A stretch of 64,000 bases of DNA from Astragalus membranaceus (GCA_039519185.1 CM076848.1:128844371-128908370), one strand, 5' to 3'; shown: positions 35,100 through 45,990, numbered from the stretch's first letter. Notes: generated by a model not told the origin, from the letters alone. Program-made: numbers and translations.

Positions 35100-35870
35100 C
35101 ACACTACTTAGTGTTGCAGTTTACGTATTTTGTCACGAATTAAATTTTTTTGTCACCAAACCTGTTACTAAATTAAAGAGCAAACATCACGTATTTGAAC
35201 ATCTAAATTTTTTTCAGACTATTAAGTACCTCAAAACACACTGCTTAGAGTTGCACTTTATGTATTTTGTCACGAAATTATTTTTTTTCCACCAAATCGG
35301 TTATTGAGGAGCAAACTTCGCGTATTAGTACAATTAATTTTATTTTCTAAAACTCAAGTACCCCAAAACACACTACTTAACATCACACTTTACGTATGTT
35401 GTCACGAAACTAATTTTTTTCTCACCAAACCCATTATGGAAGAACAAAAAAAATACATATCTGAACATTTAATTTTTTTTCAGACTATAAAGTACTCAAA
35501 ATACACTGCTTAGCATCGCACTTTACACATTTTGTCACGAGTTTTATTTTTTTATCACCAAACCGGTTACTAAATTAAAGAACAAATATTACGTATTTGA
35601 ACATCTAAAATTTGTTCCAGACTTTAGAGTACCTCAAAAACACAGCTTAGCGTCACACTTTACGTATTTTGTCATGAAACTATTATTTTTTCGACCAAAC
35701 CGGTTATGTTTTTTTCTAAAATCTGAAGAACGAACTTCTCGTATTAAAATAGTTAAGTTTTTTTCTAAAATCTAAAGTACCTCGAAACAAACTATTTGAC
35801 ATCACACTTTACCGATGGTGGCAAAAAACCACTGTAGCATGAATTAAAAAATTAATTACCACAATAACAC
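35100..35870 (+). repeat. Satellite-like tandem array, six ~135 bp units
   Basis: Units begin near 35100, 35237, 35369, 35503, 35641 and 35787. Each runs CACACTRCTTAGYRTYRCACTTTACGTA, TTTTGTCACGA, CACCAAACCGGTTA, ACATCTAAA, CAGACT, AAGTACCTCAAAA with 10-25% divergence. No coding sense. Confidence 0.8.
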
Positions 35871-36267
35871 CATTTTTAGATTATTTACCAAACTAGAACA
35901 CATCCAAAATTTAGACCAGAAGTCGCCCCCAGGGCTAACGACTTCTAGACTGAAACAGTTAATTTTTTTTTACATTTTTAGTTCACAAGTCGCCCCCCAG
36001 GGTGACTTCTGAACTGTGTTTTTTAATTTTTTTTACTTTATATTTATTTAAATTAACTTATATTAATTAATTTAATTAATTTAGTAAATTAATATTTATA
36101 ATTCTAAATTAATTATAAATATTATGTCGGCAAGATCATGACCGTTTATTTGTGTCGGCAAGATCTTGACCGTTAATTAGTGTCGGCAAAATCTTGACTG
36201 TTAATTAGTGTCGGCACTATTCACTATTCATTATTGACTGTGCACTATGCACTATGCAATGTGCAAT
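35871..36267. other. Repeat-rich spacer upstream of the OTU fragment
   Basis: Two AGAAGTCGCCCCCAGGG-type blocks in opposite arrangements (35918-35950 and 35985-36020). Three to four 28 bp units of GTCGGCAAGATCTTGACCG lie at 36125-36225. No gene. Confidence 0.6.
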
Positions 36268-37026
36268 CTGGCAATTCTAAAAAAGGGAACCTAAAAAAGG
36301 CAAGAAAATGAAAAATGAATTGTCAACAAAGCGAGACAAGTCATATTAGGAGCATGTAGATGACAAATTTGACTCCCGGGAAGATAGCACATCTTTTGCT
36401 CAGTCTCGTAAACGGCCTACTCCTACCCAAAGTAGGAGTTCCACTGGCACTCCACCACTACCAAAGTGTCCAACACCTACTCCATCACTAAGCAAAAAGC
36501 GGACTCAACCTGGCAGTTCAACTACTATTCCTACTCCTCCGCTACCTAAGAAGCCAACACCCACACCACCACAACCACCACCACCAGATCCTACTCTAAA
36601 TCAGACTCTTACAATGAATCCTATTATTACTCATACAGATGATTATTATACTTACCTAAAGGGCTTGCCAGAGATCATTCATCCTTATATTGAAAATATT
36701 GTCAATGTAGTCGGTGATGGAAACTGTGGCTTTCGGTGTATTCATGCATTACTTGAAAGGGGTGAGGATGCTTGGCTTTCTGTGAGAAATGATCTGTTGG
36801 ACGAGCTTAGGAAATACAATGACTTCTACACAAACCTATATGGTGGTATTGGAAAAGTCACTGTTCTGATGAAATTATTGATGCAGACACACAAGAATAA
36901 CATAGAGAATTGGATGACTGTACCGGACATAGGGTATCTGATAGCTAACAAATACAAGGTCATACTCACTTGTTGGTCTGTTAACGGGTCTTTAACAATT
37001 TTCCCATTTCATATTGCACCATTCTG
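36268..37026 (+). pseudogene. OTU-type cysteine protease domain, C-terminal part of a MULE-type ORF
   Basis: Open in one frame from 36308 except for a TAG at 36347, then open to the stop at 37024. It reads as a basic stretch (KGNLKKARKMKNELSTKR), a Pro/Thr-rich linker (36410-36600), and an OTU domain with the catalytic block VGDGNCGFRCIHAL (Asp and Cys present) and WMTVPDIGYLIANKY. OTU proteases remove ubiquitin. In legumes this arrangement is commonly the C-terminal piece of MULE-related proteins. The transposase part and the terminal catalytic His segment are not found, so I treat it as a captured or truncated fragment. The first 70 bp are repeated at 39198-39267. Confidence 0.75.
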
Positions 37027-37056
37027 AAGTGTCTATACATTCAATCTTATGCTTTT

Positions 37057-39187
37057 TGTAACGCCCCGAAATTTAATTAATTATTTAATTTAATTATTTA
37101 GGAAGCAAGTTGTAGAAAAATAATAGAGTAATAAAATATATTATTTATATGGGCCTATGTTGAGGTGAGAGCTAATAATAATAGGGGGTGTAAGAAACGG
37201 CCCATGGGCTTGGTGAGTATAGGGGTGCATAAACTAGAAGCTGTTAGGGTTTTGCTCATTTAAAGAAAAATAAGAAATTGAGAGGAGAAGAGAGAGAGAA
37301 ACGGCGCGAGAGGAGAGGGACGGGGCAAGGAACTTCGAATCTTCCAAGGCTAAGGTAAGGGTGGGGTTCTTGCTCTATAATGGGTTCTATGAATGGCTTT
37401 ATGTAGGGGGTTGGGGGTCCTATGTTTTGTTGTTTCTTTAAAATCTACTTGCCATGTTGAACACTAGGTTGTTTGATGATTGAAAACCAAATTTTGATGT
37501 TTGAGAATTATTAGTTGATGTTTGAATATGCATGTTGATGATTAAAATCAGTTTAGGATTTAAGAACACAAGAAAATTCATGTTGCTGGCTGTCTGGGCG
37601 CCATGGGCGCCGTTGTCTACTGTTCTGGGTGCATTGCTGTTGCCATGGGCGCCGTGTTGCTGTTTTCTAGGCGCATTGCTGCTGCCCTGGGCGCCATGGG
37701 CGCCGTGTTGCTGTTTTTTGGGCGCATTGCTGCTGCCCTGGGCGCCATGAGCGCCATCTGTTGCTCGCTGCCTGTTGCTGGGCGCCTTGTCCCTGGGCGC
37801 CATTTTCTGTGTTGTTGCTAGGCGCCTTGTCCCTGGGCGCCATTTTCTGTGTTGTTGCTAGGCGCCTTGTTCCTGGGCGCCAAGGGCGCCAAGTCTGGCT
37901 GCCCTGTTGCTGTTGTTGTTTTGGGCGCAGTGGGCGCCAAGGGCGCCAAGTCTGGCTGCCCTGTGTTGTTGTTGGGCGTAGTGGGCACCAAGGGCGCCAA
38001 GTCTGGCTGCCCAAGTGTGAATTCTATGGTTGTTGCTTGAAACGATTTGTTGGTGTTGAATATATATTTAGGCTCACGGTTGGCTAAATTGTTGATAAGT
38101 TGCTAAATTTTTGATAAGTTGCTAGATTGTTGATTAATTGCTAAATTGTTGATAAGTTGCCAAATTGTTGATAAGTTGCTAAATTGTTGAATTGTTGTTG
38201 ATAAGTCCTTGACCGTTGGTTGAATTGTTGATAAAGTTGCACCTAGTTGGATTTGCCTCTATTTATTGGCAGATGTTATGTTGTAGGCCTATGGCCAGCA
38301 TTGAGATCCCATTGTTGTTATGTTGCTATGTAAATATTATTATTGACTGCCTGAGCATTCATTACCGCGTCGCATGCATAGCACCCCACGTTGGTCTGGA
38401 CTGGAAAATTATGTTGAAATGTTTACACGTTGTTGATGCCTCTATTTATTGGCAGTTTTTACGTTGGGAGTTCTGCTCCAGATGGTACCACATGCATATG
38501 CACAGTTTGAGTCGCATTCCGCATTCATGTTTCATATTCAATTGATTTTTATTTTGTTGAGGGTACCGCTGATGGCCCATTGTATTTCGTTGAGGGTACC
38601 GCTGATGGCCCATTTGTGTTTTGTTGAGGGTACCGCTGATGGCCCATTTGCATTTTGATGAGTGGTTATGATTCGTGATGTCTGCAGTTATTTGATTGTT
38701 GTGAAGTGATGATTTTGATGTCCTAACCCGAATACATACTGTTTTTCATATGATTCATTATATGGTTCGATATCTCACCCCTTCTGTTTGAATGTTACCC
38801 CGATGCTGGTAACGTGCAGGTAACCACGAATGAAGGATTTTATCTTCATTAGTTCAGGTCGGTGTCGTCGCTCTGATACGTAGCACTCGGGGGGGATGAA
38901 CACACGTTTTCGTTATGATTGTTTTGCTATGTTATTTCGTTGTTGGAACTTAAAGTCGTTATTCTGTTGTTTTGAGCTGTCTTAAGTTGGTTAAAGACGC
39001 CACGATTACGTTGAATTGATTTTGTTGCGAATCCGCTGTGTAGTAATGAAGTGACTTATTTTGAAGACTAAAAGGTTGTTTATTGGTTCATCCAAAACGT
39101 GTTATGTATCCGTTTTCACAGGCGAATTAATCTGTTTGTTGTTTTCACGGAGCAAGTGTGGCACTCCATTGTTTGTTGGAAAATTTT
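37057..39187 (+). mobile_element. Truncated Ty3 LTR related to the 12387 family
   Basis: Starts TGTAACGCCCCGAAATTTAATT. It shares with the 12387/16881 LTRs a GGCGCC minisatellite (37585-38015), GGTACCGCTGATGGCCCA units (38561-38645), the CAGGTAACC...GATACGTAGCACTCGG block (38817-38890) and CCGCTG(T/C)GTA. The expected GGGTGTTACA end is missing; it stops at TTATGCAA, where sequence like that at 36262 takes over. It is a solo or partial LTR. Confidence 0.75.
37585..38015 (+). repeat. GGCGCC-rich minisatellite
   Basis: Imperfect units built on CCTGGGCGCCATTTTCTGTGTTG and GGGCGCCAAGTCTGGCTGCCC. The alanine/glycine/cysteine-rich frames on both strands are artefacts of it. Confidence 0.9.
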
Positions 39188-39248
39188 ATGCAAGGTGCAA
39201 TCTGGCAATTCTAAAAAAGGGAACCTAAAAAAGGCAAGAAAATGAAAG

Positions 39249-39572
39249 ATGGATTGTCAACAAAGCGAGGATAAACCAGAAGCCGTCGTGAATGCAGTGG
39301 TTAGCAACAATATCTTTGATGCTCATGCCTTTTCCATTCTCTCAAAATTGCCTCTAAAATCTTTGAAGCGATTTGAATGCGTATGCAAATCATGGAGTCA
39401 CATGTTTGAAAACCCTCGTTTCAAAAGCATGTATTTCAACAATTCCACACATCCATCTCTCCTCCTAAAGCTAGATTTGCACTTTTCTCTAGTGTATTTG
39501 CTGTCAGGTGTGAGGTTTGAGACTTGGGTCCACTTAGATTTTCCACATCCATTTCCAATAAGGATGGTGTAC
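39249..39572 (+). pseudogene. Chimeric F-box fragment
   Basis: A 108 aa frame. Its first residues (MDCQQSE) come from a 70 bp copy of the OTU-locus sequence (36268-36337). From 39268 it follows the F-box gene at 55516: EDKPEAVVNAVVSNNIFD, then the F-box ILSKLPLKSLKRFECVCKSW. After the F-box, about 80 bp without counterpart is inserted, and the sequence then jumps to AATAAGGATGGTGTACTAGCTT, which in the intact copy is some 700 bp downstream (56457). The F-box half could in principle bind SKP1, but the substrate-binding half is gone. Confidence 0.8.
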
Positions 39573-39717
39573 TAGCTTTAAGGTATGTTCAATCTTATGC
39601 TTTTTGTCTTTGTAAGGTAATTATGAAGAATGGAAGTCCAATACCCCCCGGTCGATGCGGTATCGAATGTTAACAGGGCTTCCATAGAAAAGGGTTGGGA
39701 AACACTGTTTACGGGTT

Positions 39718-39722
39718 ACCAC
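39718..39722. repeat. Left target-site duplication ACCAC
   Basis: ACCAC precedes the U3 end TGTCATACCCC. The same five bases follow the outer end at 53271. Confidence 0.7.
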
Positions 39723-40073
39723 TGTCATACCCCAATTTTGTCCGGCTTAGGTCCAAACCCTAATTTTCCACACAAAAACAAGTTTTGGAAGTCATTTTTA
39801 GGTTTAGAATGCACGTTTTGGGAAGTTAGGGTCAAAAAGGGCATTTTTGGTCATTTCTCACAAAAGGGTCTATGAAAATGATTTTTGCAATAAGCCTCAT
39901 GCATCAAATTAGGGTTTTTGAAAATGTGTTATGTATGCATGGCAAGTTTTGGAAAAATATGTTATGCATGCATGGCAAGCTTTGGAAAATATTTCATGCA
40001 TGCATGGCAAAGACCTAAAAACATTTTTGTGGAAAGCAAAAAGACAATTTCTATTTTGTTCCAAATGACCAAA

Positions 40074-40558
40074 AATCGATTTATACAATTTATATAGGCT
40101 ATGAAATCGATTTTAGGCTCACCTATAGGCCAAGAATCGATTTCCTTATCCTATGTTGGAAACAAAGAATCGATTCACACCTATACCTAAGCCAAAGCCA
40201 TGAATCGATTCTTACTTTTTTACAAAGGCATTAAAATCGATTTTTAAGCTCTCCTAAAAGCCATGAATCGATTCTTACTATCTTGCAAAGGCATTGAAAT
40301 CGATTTTTAAGCTCTCCTAAAGGCCAAGAATCGATTCCCACATACTTTAACTAAACATGAAATCGATTCCCACCTATTTAGGATGTCTCAAGAATCGATT
40401 TCCTTCTTGTTTAAAACACAATGAAATCGATTCCTATCATTTCAGGAAGTCCAAGAATCGATTCCCACTAATTTCTAAAGCCCAAGGAATCGATTCCTAT
40501 GTTTTCTAAAAGTAAAGAATCGATTATACTATATTTTGCCTTCATCAAACAATCGATT
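40074..40558. promoter_or_regulatory. Array of 16 AATCGATT palindromes, ~32 bp spacing (LTR1)
   Basis: Copies start at 40074, 40105, 40135, 40168, 40203, 40235, 40266, 40298, 40329, 40361, 40393, 40425, 40456, 40488, 40518 and 40551. Spacing is 30-35 bp throughout, about three helical turns, while the spacers vary in sequence. The array ends 48 bp before the TATA box, so it looks like an upstream promoter array. A binding factor is not known to me. Confidence 0.85.
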
Positions 40559-40601
40559 CATCCTTGCAATAAATGTTTTTTAAAATTCCTACGCTTTCCT
40601 G

Positions 40602-40617
40602 AGCCTATAAATAGGCA
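40602..40617 (+). promoter_or_regulatory. LTR1 TATA box, GCCTATAAATAGGC
   Basis: A good plant TATA box (TATAAATA, 40606-40613) inside a palindromic context, directly downstream of the AATCGATT array. The same 14-mer is found in LTR2, LTR3 and the SIRE-like LTR. Confidence 0.8.
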
Positions 40618-41972
40618 GCCTCAAGTCACATTTGGGAGGAGACTTCACGAGGTCAGAAATACGGACACTTCACACGAGATCAGAGAGAAGAATTGCTACA
40701 CACATTTTTTTCACAAGATCTGAGAAGAATTGCTCCAGAAACATTTTCACAAGATCTGGGAAGACAGCTCTCGCAAATCTCATTTTCCAGTTCTCCGCTT
40801 CATTTTTGTTCTTCAGATCTGTAATATCTGTCTTCATCAGAGGTATTTCGGTCTTTTCATTTGTTAATATTTAGTTATTGTGATCCATGCCAAAATTGCC
40901 CTATGTGATTTAATCTAGCTATAGTGTCATTGTTGATGATGAACCACATGATTCCCACTTATGCCTAGTGCATCATTGTCTAAGTGGTGAAGATGGTCTC
41001 AGATGATTCAACCCTCCCCTTTCAAACTCTTTCAAAAAAAAACATTTTTATTTAGAACTACGTCGCTTTGATTCCCGTTTGGGATACGTAGGAGCGAGCC
41101 ATGTTCTCGTCAAGCGCAACAAATAAAAATTCTCTTCATCCCCCTAAACCAATCATTTTCATAAAACAAACAAAAACCACTTTCAAACCCATTGTTGCTA
41201 GTAGCTCATCAGAGCCTCTGTTCGTTTAGCTATTAGTGACAATGTCCTTTTCTCCTAAAAATAATAAACGGTGATCCATCATAACCTTTGTTAGTTTGAT
41301 CATCGTACAAATCAATCTCTTTCGAAAATCACTTTCCAAAAGGATAATAAAAAACGAGTTGTTATCAATAGTCCATCAGAACCTTCGTTCGTTTGACTAG
41401 CGGTACAACTCTCTCTTTTGAGTATTTAGTAAGTGATTCATCATAGCCTCTGCTAGTTTAATCATTCACTAATGCTCGTCCTATTTAAAAAACTCACTAA
41501 AAAAAGATAAAAAACAAAAACTTTTCAAAAAGAACCAAGAACTACGTAGCTTTGAATTCTCCATCGCACCGGGAGATACGTAGGAGCGGGCCATGTCCCG
41601 TCAAGCACTTTTTTCTAAAAATCCTTTTTTCCCCTTTCTCACCTAAAATAAAATTTCCATTAAAGATTTCCCATTCATCTCCAAATAAGAAATAAATAGG
41701 CAAATCTAGGTATTTTTCAAATCAAACATCGAAACCACACATTTAATTAGAGGTTCCCTTTCGGTAGAAAGGACGTGTGCGGTGCTAACACCTTCCTCGC
41801 GCGTAATCGACCCCCGAACCTATATCTCTAGTTTTCAAAGACCATCCGCCTTGTCCAAAAGACCTTTTTTCAATGTTTTGGTCTTAAAATTAAAATATTG
41901 GTGGCGGCTCCAAAATTTTCCACGTTGTACATCGAGAAACCCAAAGCCGGGGATTTTTCGGGGTGCAACAGC

Positions 41973-41990
41973 TGGCGACTCCGCGGGGGA
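41973..41990 (+). other. Ogre-type primer binding site
   Basis: TGGCGACTCCGCGGGGGA lies 2 bp after LTR1. From knowledge of the family, this form is complementary to a tRNA-Arg 3' end, which distinguishes Ogre/Tat elements from the initiator-Met-primed Ty3 elements elsewhere in the window. Confidence 0.8.
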
Positions 41991-43096
41991 CTTTTTAAGA
42001 CGAGGGTCAAGCCTAACTAATTTAAATGTGTGGTTTAATGTATTGTTGATTTGATTAAAACCTTGTTTGCCTTTCTTTCTTATCATTGATTGTAGGCATA
42101 CGCATTTGTGTTCTTCTATGATGTTCCCTGTCTCATCTTTTATTTCTTTCTTTTATCACTTATGCCCATGCATCTTTTTTTTCAATCCCCATGATCCCCT
42201 CTTCTTGGCTCCTTTTCCTAAGGTGAGCAATATCCTTATTTATAGATATTCTAGGTATGGAACCCTAGGGTAGGTAACATGCTATTATCTGGACTGCTCT
42301 GGTTTTCATTTCAGGTGGGGGTAGTACTAGGGAAAATGCCCTTGACACACACTACACTTATACCCTGTGACTATGTGTTTTGAGTGGGACCATAACCCAG
42401 GTCTGCAAAAACTTAGGAGAGTGGATTCGAGTAGTGAGAGCCCATCAGGACCTTTGTCCGTTTGGCTACTTGCGAAAGTTTCAACCAGAGTTGTGCTCTT
42501 TCATGATGCCTCACACCTAGCAGTTTGCTGCATTTGTGGGGAGTTTTGTGAAAGGGACTGTAGCTCTGGTGGCCTTGTAAGGGAGTGAAGAGAGCTACAT
42601 GGGAGGATTACCCTTTAAATTGCCCTAGATCATAGGTTTCACCCCTTTTTTAGGTCACAAGGGCTTTTCCAAAATTGTGTGTTGCATTATTACATCTAGT
42701 TTAGTTCATTTCCGCCAACATTTTTTGAAAAAAACAACAAAATCAAAAAAAAGAATATGTTTTTCCTTCACTTTCATGAATACCTATATGGGGTGGCATA
42801 TAGGGTATACCGCCCTAATTTTTCAAAACCCCACCTGTAAATATCTGTCTTTATAACAAGCATCCTCATCATCCGCATTTTACATCATAACAGCATGCAT
42901 TACATAAGCAAAATTCTGAAAAAAATTCATACAGCATTCCTCATGCATCTAATAACATAAAGCCATGTGCATATGCATTGCATTCATTTACGCATTCATA
43001 CTTGTACTCATAAAAGATGTTCTATCATCAGAAAGAAAAACAAAAGGCAAGCTGGTTCGCCAACACCGATACTCTACCCGTCTACAGGCAAGACTA
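41991..43096 (+). other. Untranslated leader of the Ogre-like element
   Basis: About 1.1 kb with no conserved domain, including a degenerate repeat of the LTR-type phrase CCATCAGGACCTTTGTCCGTTTGGCTA (42438-42470). Long leaders before gag are usual in Ogre elements. Confidence 0.6.
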
Positions 43097-44263
43097 ATGG
43101 CTAGCAATCAACATCTCGAGAATGAGGACCCCCTGGGTCAAGATGAGTCGGTTGTGGAAATTCTTAACCCCGAGCAGCTGGCTCAAGAGAATCAAGCTTT
43201 GAAGACTAAGGTGGAGGCTATAGAGGCTCAGAGGGCCGAGATAATGAATATGCTGCAAAATCTGAGAAGTGGGACCGCTGCTGAAGCCATTCCCGTGGTG
43301 ACAAGTCAGCCTGCTGTGGTTACTTCTAGTGGAGCTGCGGGTGTGCCACACATTCACATCCCTAGTCCCAGTATTATACCTCCCAGAAGTTCTTCTGCTC
43401 TTGCTCCGGAGATTATTGTGAATCCTCCAAGTGTTGCTTATCAAATGGGAAACTCCGCTCAGTATAGGGTTTACTACTTCAGTCCGAGGAGCTACCCTCA
43501 GGGCCAGATGATTGAAAGCCCACAGCCAAGAGACAGATGTCACTTGCTAGAAGAACGATTGAAGGCAATGGAGGCCCAGATACATGAGATGATGGTCATA
43601 TTGCAGAGCTTAAAGAGTGGGGCAGCTGTTGAAGGTGTCACTGTCGTGGGTCCAGTTGGTGTCATTTCTTTCATTCCTCCGCCACCACAAACTGTTCCAT
43701 TCTCTGCTCCTGTGCCATCCCAGCAAGGCGGTGACAGTCACAAGGCTCAGGGTTATCAGTACAAGAAACGAACCAGTTTTGATCCAATACCGATGACATG
43801 CACTGAATTGTTTAATCACCTGACTTCCAAGAACCTGATCAGCACCCGGCCAATGAAGGCCCTTCAACCGCCATTTTCCCGAAGGTACAATGCAAGTGCT
43901 ACCTGCAGTTTCCACGAAAACGGGGTTGGTCATACTGTGGAGGAGTGCAGAGCCTTCAAGCATGCAGTGCAAGACCTGATAGATCGGTGCGTGATTCAGA
44001 TAGGAACCCCTGATATTGATGGTGAAGAAGAAATCAATGAGGTGCCTGCAAAAGAGGGATGTTGGGATACCCTAGGGGAGCCCAGTGGAAAGTTTGATTA
44101 CTTGGTCAGGTATGACGCTCCCGAGAGTGCTCAAATCCGAATAGAAGACATCCAGCCCACAGGATGGGATGAGGAAGAGGAACAACACGATCAAATGGCT
44201 GTCATCAAGGATGAGGGTGGTGCAAACCTGATTTGTCGCTGCAGTGCTGGTGAAAGAATTTAA
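43097..44263 (+). CDS. Ogre-like Gag, shortened
   Basis: 388 aa from the ATG at 43097 (MASNQHLENED); an upstream in-frame ATG at 42965 adds 44 unrelated hydrophobic residues. Residues about 35-65 and 150-180 each form a predicted coiled coil (ENQALKTKVEAIEAQ; EERLKAMEAQIHEMM). Pro/Val-rich linkers separate them. The zinc-binding-like CSFHENGVGHTVEEC plus RAFKHAVQDLID is the Ogre/Tat version of the nucleocapsid motif. The usual central capsid domain between the coiled coil and this motif is largely missing, so assembly competence is doubtful. It is the only long open frame of the element. Confidence 0.75.
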   Translation: MASNQHLENEDPLGQDESVVEILNPEQLAQENQALKTKVEAIEAQRAEIMNMLQNLRSGTAAEAIPVVTSQPAVVTSSGAAGVPHIHIPSPSIIPPRSSSALAPEIIVNPPSVAYQMGNSAQYRVYYFSPRSYPQGQMIESPQPRDRCHLLEERLKAMEAQIHEMMVILQSLKSGAAVEGVTVVGPVGVISFIPPPPQTVPFSAPVPSQQGGDSHKAQGYQYKKRTSFDPIPMTCTELFNHLTSKNLISTRPMKALQPPFSRRYNASATCSFHENGVGHTVEECRAFKHAVQDLIDRCVIQIGTPDIDGEEEINEVPAKEGCWDTLGEPSGKFDYLVRYDAPESAQIRIEDIQPTGWDEEEEQHDQMAVIKDEGGANLICRCSAGERI

Positions 44264-45577
44264 AGGCTGTTGATCCTCCTGGGACCTTTGATTTAAAGTA
44301 GTCATTTGTAATGCAACCCTGTGGCTCTGCCCAAGGCCACAGGACCAGTTGTTAGGGGCACACATGTTTTTATTTTCTAAATCATCATCATCAATAAAAA
44401 CGTTGTTTTTGAATTCCAATCAATAAAAGTCAATTTCTTTTTCATTTCATGTGTCTCTTCTTTTCTTTATTATTTTTGCCTGCATGTCTCACCTTCCATT
44501 CTGCTTTTTCGCCTCGGCAAAAAGCAAATCCACAGCAATTGTCTCTCAAAATAATAGTGCCAACAGTCCATATTTTGACTTTGATCACCTTATCAATCAA
44601 GCAGAGTGGGACGTTGAGAAAGACCGGGAAAATCCTCCAGAAGGTTAATGAAGCAAAGAAAAGGGGTTATTCAGCAAAGGAAAGGAAATAAAGAAGAAGG
44701 GCAAGTGCATGAAAATAAGTGAATTATTGTCCCAGAGTTAATTTTGAGGAAATAAGCAATCATGATTTGACATGAAGTCGGACTACCATTCCATATCCAA
44801 AAACAAAATCCTCTCCTAACCACCTTAAGCCAAGAAAATCCCAAAGAGAAAAACAAAATCCCTCCTACCCACCGTAAGCCAAGAAAATCCCAAAGAGAAA
44901 AACATAATCCTTTTCGACCCATCTTAAGCCAAGAAAAAGCCAAAAATCCAAAAGTCACCTTAGACAAGGACCACCTCGGAAAAAACGGTGCATCGTTCTT
45001 TATCAGCTCACCCAAGCTCAAGAAAAAGAAGAAGTCAAAGAAGGAAAAATCATTCAAAAAGGAAAATTCCAAAACCAAAAGAAAAATACAAAAGAAATGT
45101 AAGTGGTGAGTTGGTACATGTTACCACAAAACCCAAGAGATCCTTGTCTCAATAAACCTTCACACACTTTCTCATTTCCATGCACCCCTCCTCTCATAAA
45201 CCGCAAACACTCTCATTTGACCGCGATGACCCACCCTCCATAGACCTTTAGCCAGGAATGAAATTTCCTAATACCTCATCAAGCCAGTTAACCATCATAA
45301 ATCATCGATCGACAGCCAACGCCGAATAAAAAACCATCCTGCCATTAGCCCCAAATACCTCATTAAGCCTACTCATCTCTCCTCCACAAAACACTACAAT
45401 CCCGAAAGGTCCATTCCGATCAATGATTGATTGCTGTTGTTTCTCAAAGTTTTAGCTCAAGGACAAGTAAATTCATTTGTTTACAATATGCCAAGTGGGG
45501 CAATTCTGTCGCTCTTCACCCCTCCTACAACTGGGGAAATTGACCCTACACCTATCTCATCCCTTATCATACAGGGG
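44264..45577 (+). pseudogene. Deleted pol region of the Ogre-like element
   Basis: 44451-44648 reads like the start of the Ogre pol ORF (FDFDHLINQAEWD). After it come three ~60 bp units of TAAGCCAAGAAAATCCCAAAG (44825-44945) and non-coding DNA. Protease, RT, RNase H and the integrase core are absent. Confidence 0.65.
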
Positions 45578-45990
45578 CAACCCCCTTTCTTCTCTAGTGT
45601 ATGGGTCAGAAGCAGTTCTTCTCATCAAGGTTGAAATACCCTCTCTACGAGTAGTCATGGAGGCCAGGTTAGAAGAAGCAAAATGGATCCAAGCTCGTCT
45701 AGATCAACTGAATCTCATTAAAGGGAAAAGAATTGCTGCCCTGCGCCATGGCCAGTTGTACCAACAAAAGATGAAGGCAGCTTTCGGCAGGAAAGTCCGT
45801 CTTCGAGAATTCGGCGAAGGGGATCTTGTACTCAAAAAGATCCTACCTATCCAGACTGACTCCGTGGAAAGTTGATACCCACTTATGACGGTCCATATGA
45901 AGTCAAGAAAGCTTTTTCCAGAGGAGCGCCGATACTCATAAATATAGACGGCAAAGATCTCGGGAATCCAGTCAATTCAGATTAAGTGAA
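45578..45990 (+). pseudogene. Ogre-like integrase C-terminal end
   Basis: SLVYGSEAVLLIKVEIPSLR, then ARLDQLNLIKGKRIAALRHGQLYQQKMKAAF and FGEGDLVLKKILPIQ, the post-catalytic end of Tat-type integrases. It opens after a frameshift near 45580 and ends at a premature stop at 45873; the reading resumes weakly (GPYEVKKAFSRGA). Confidence 0.75.

Larger units (their letters stand above)
39723..41970 (+). repeat. Ogre-like LTR1 (2248 bp)
   Basis: TGTCATACCCC to GGGTGCAACA. It holds sixteen AATCGATT palindromes (40074-40558), a TATA box (40606-40613), two TACGTAG/GGATACGTAGGAGC blocks (41056-41100 and 41541-41590), and four diverged ~65-100 bp repeats around CATCA(G/T)A(A/G)CCT(T/C)(T/C)G (41205-41465). 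Confidence 0.9.

Noticed and set aside
40074..40558. CRISPR-like regular spacing of AATCGATT
   Set aside because: The repeat is only 8 bp, lies inside an LTR and is in plant DNA; interpreted as regulatory sites.
41782..42054. Short frame starting MLTPSSRVIDPRTY, also at 50735-51004 and 50843-51112
   Set aside because: It is the U5 end of the Ogre-like LTRs; its recurrence is explained by LTR copies.
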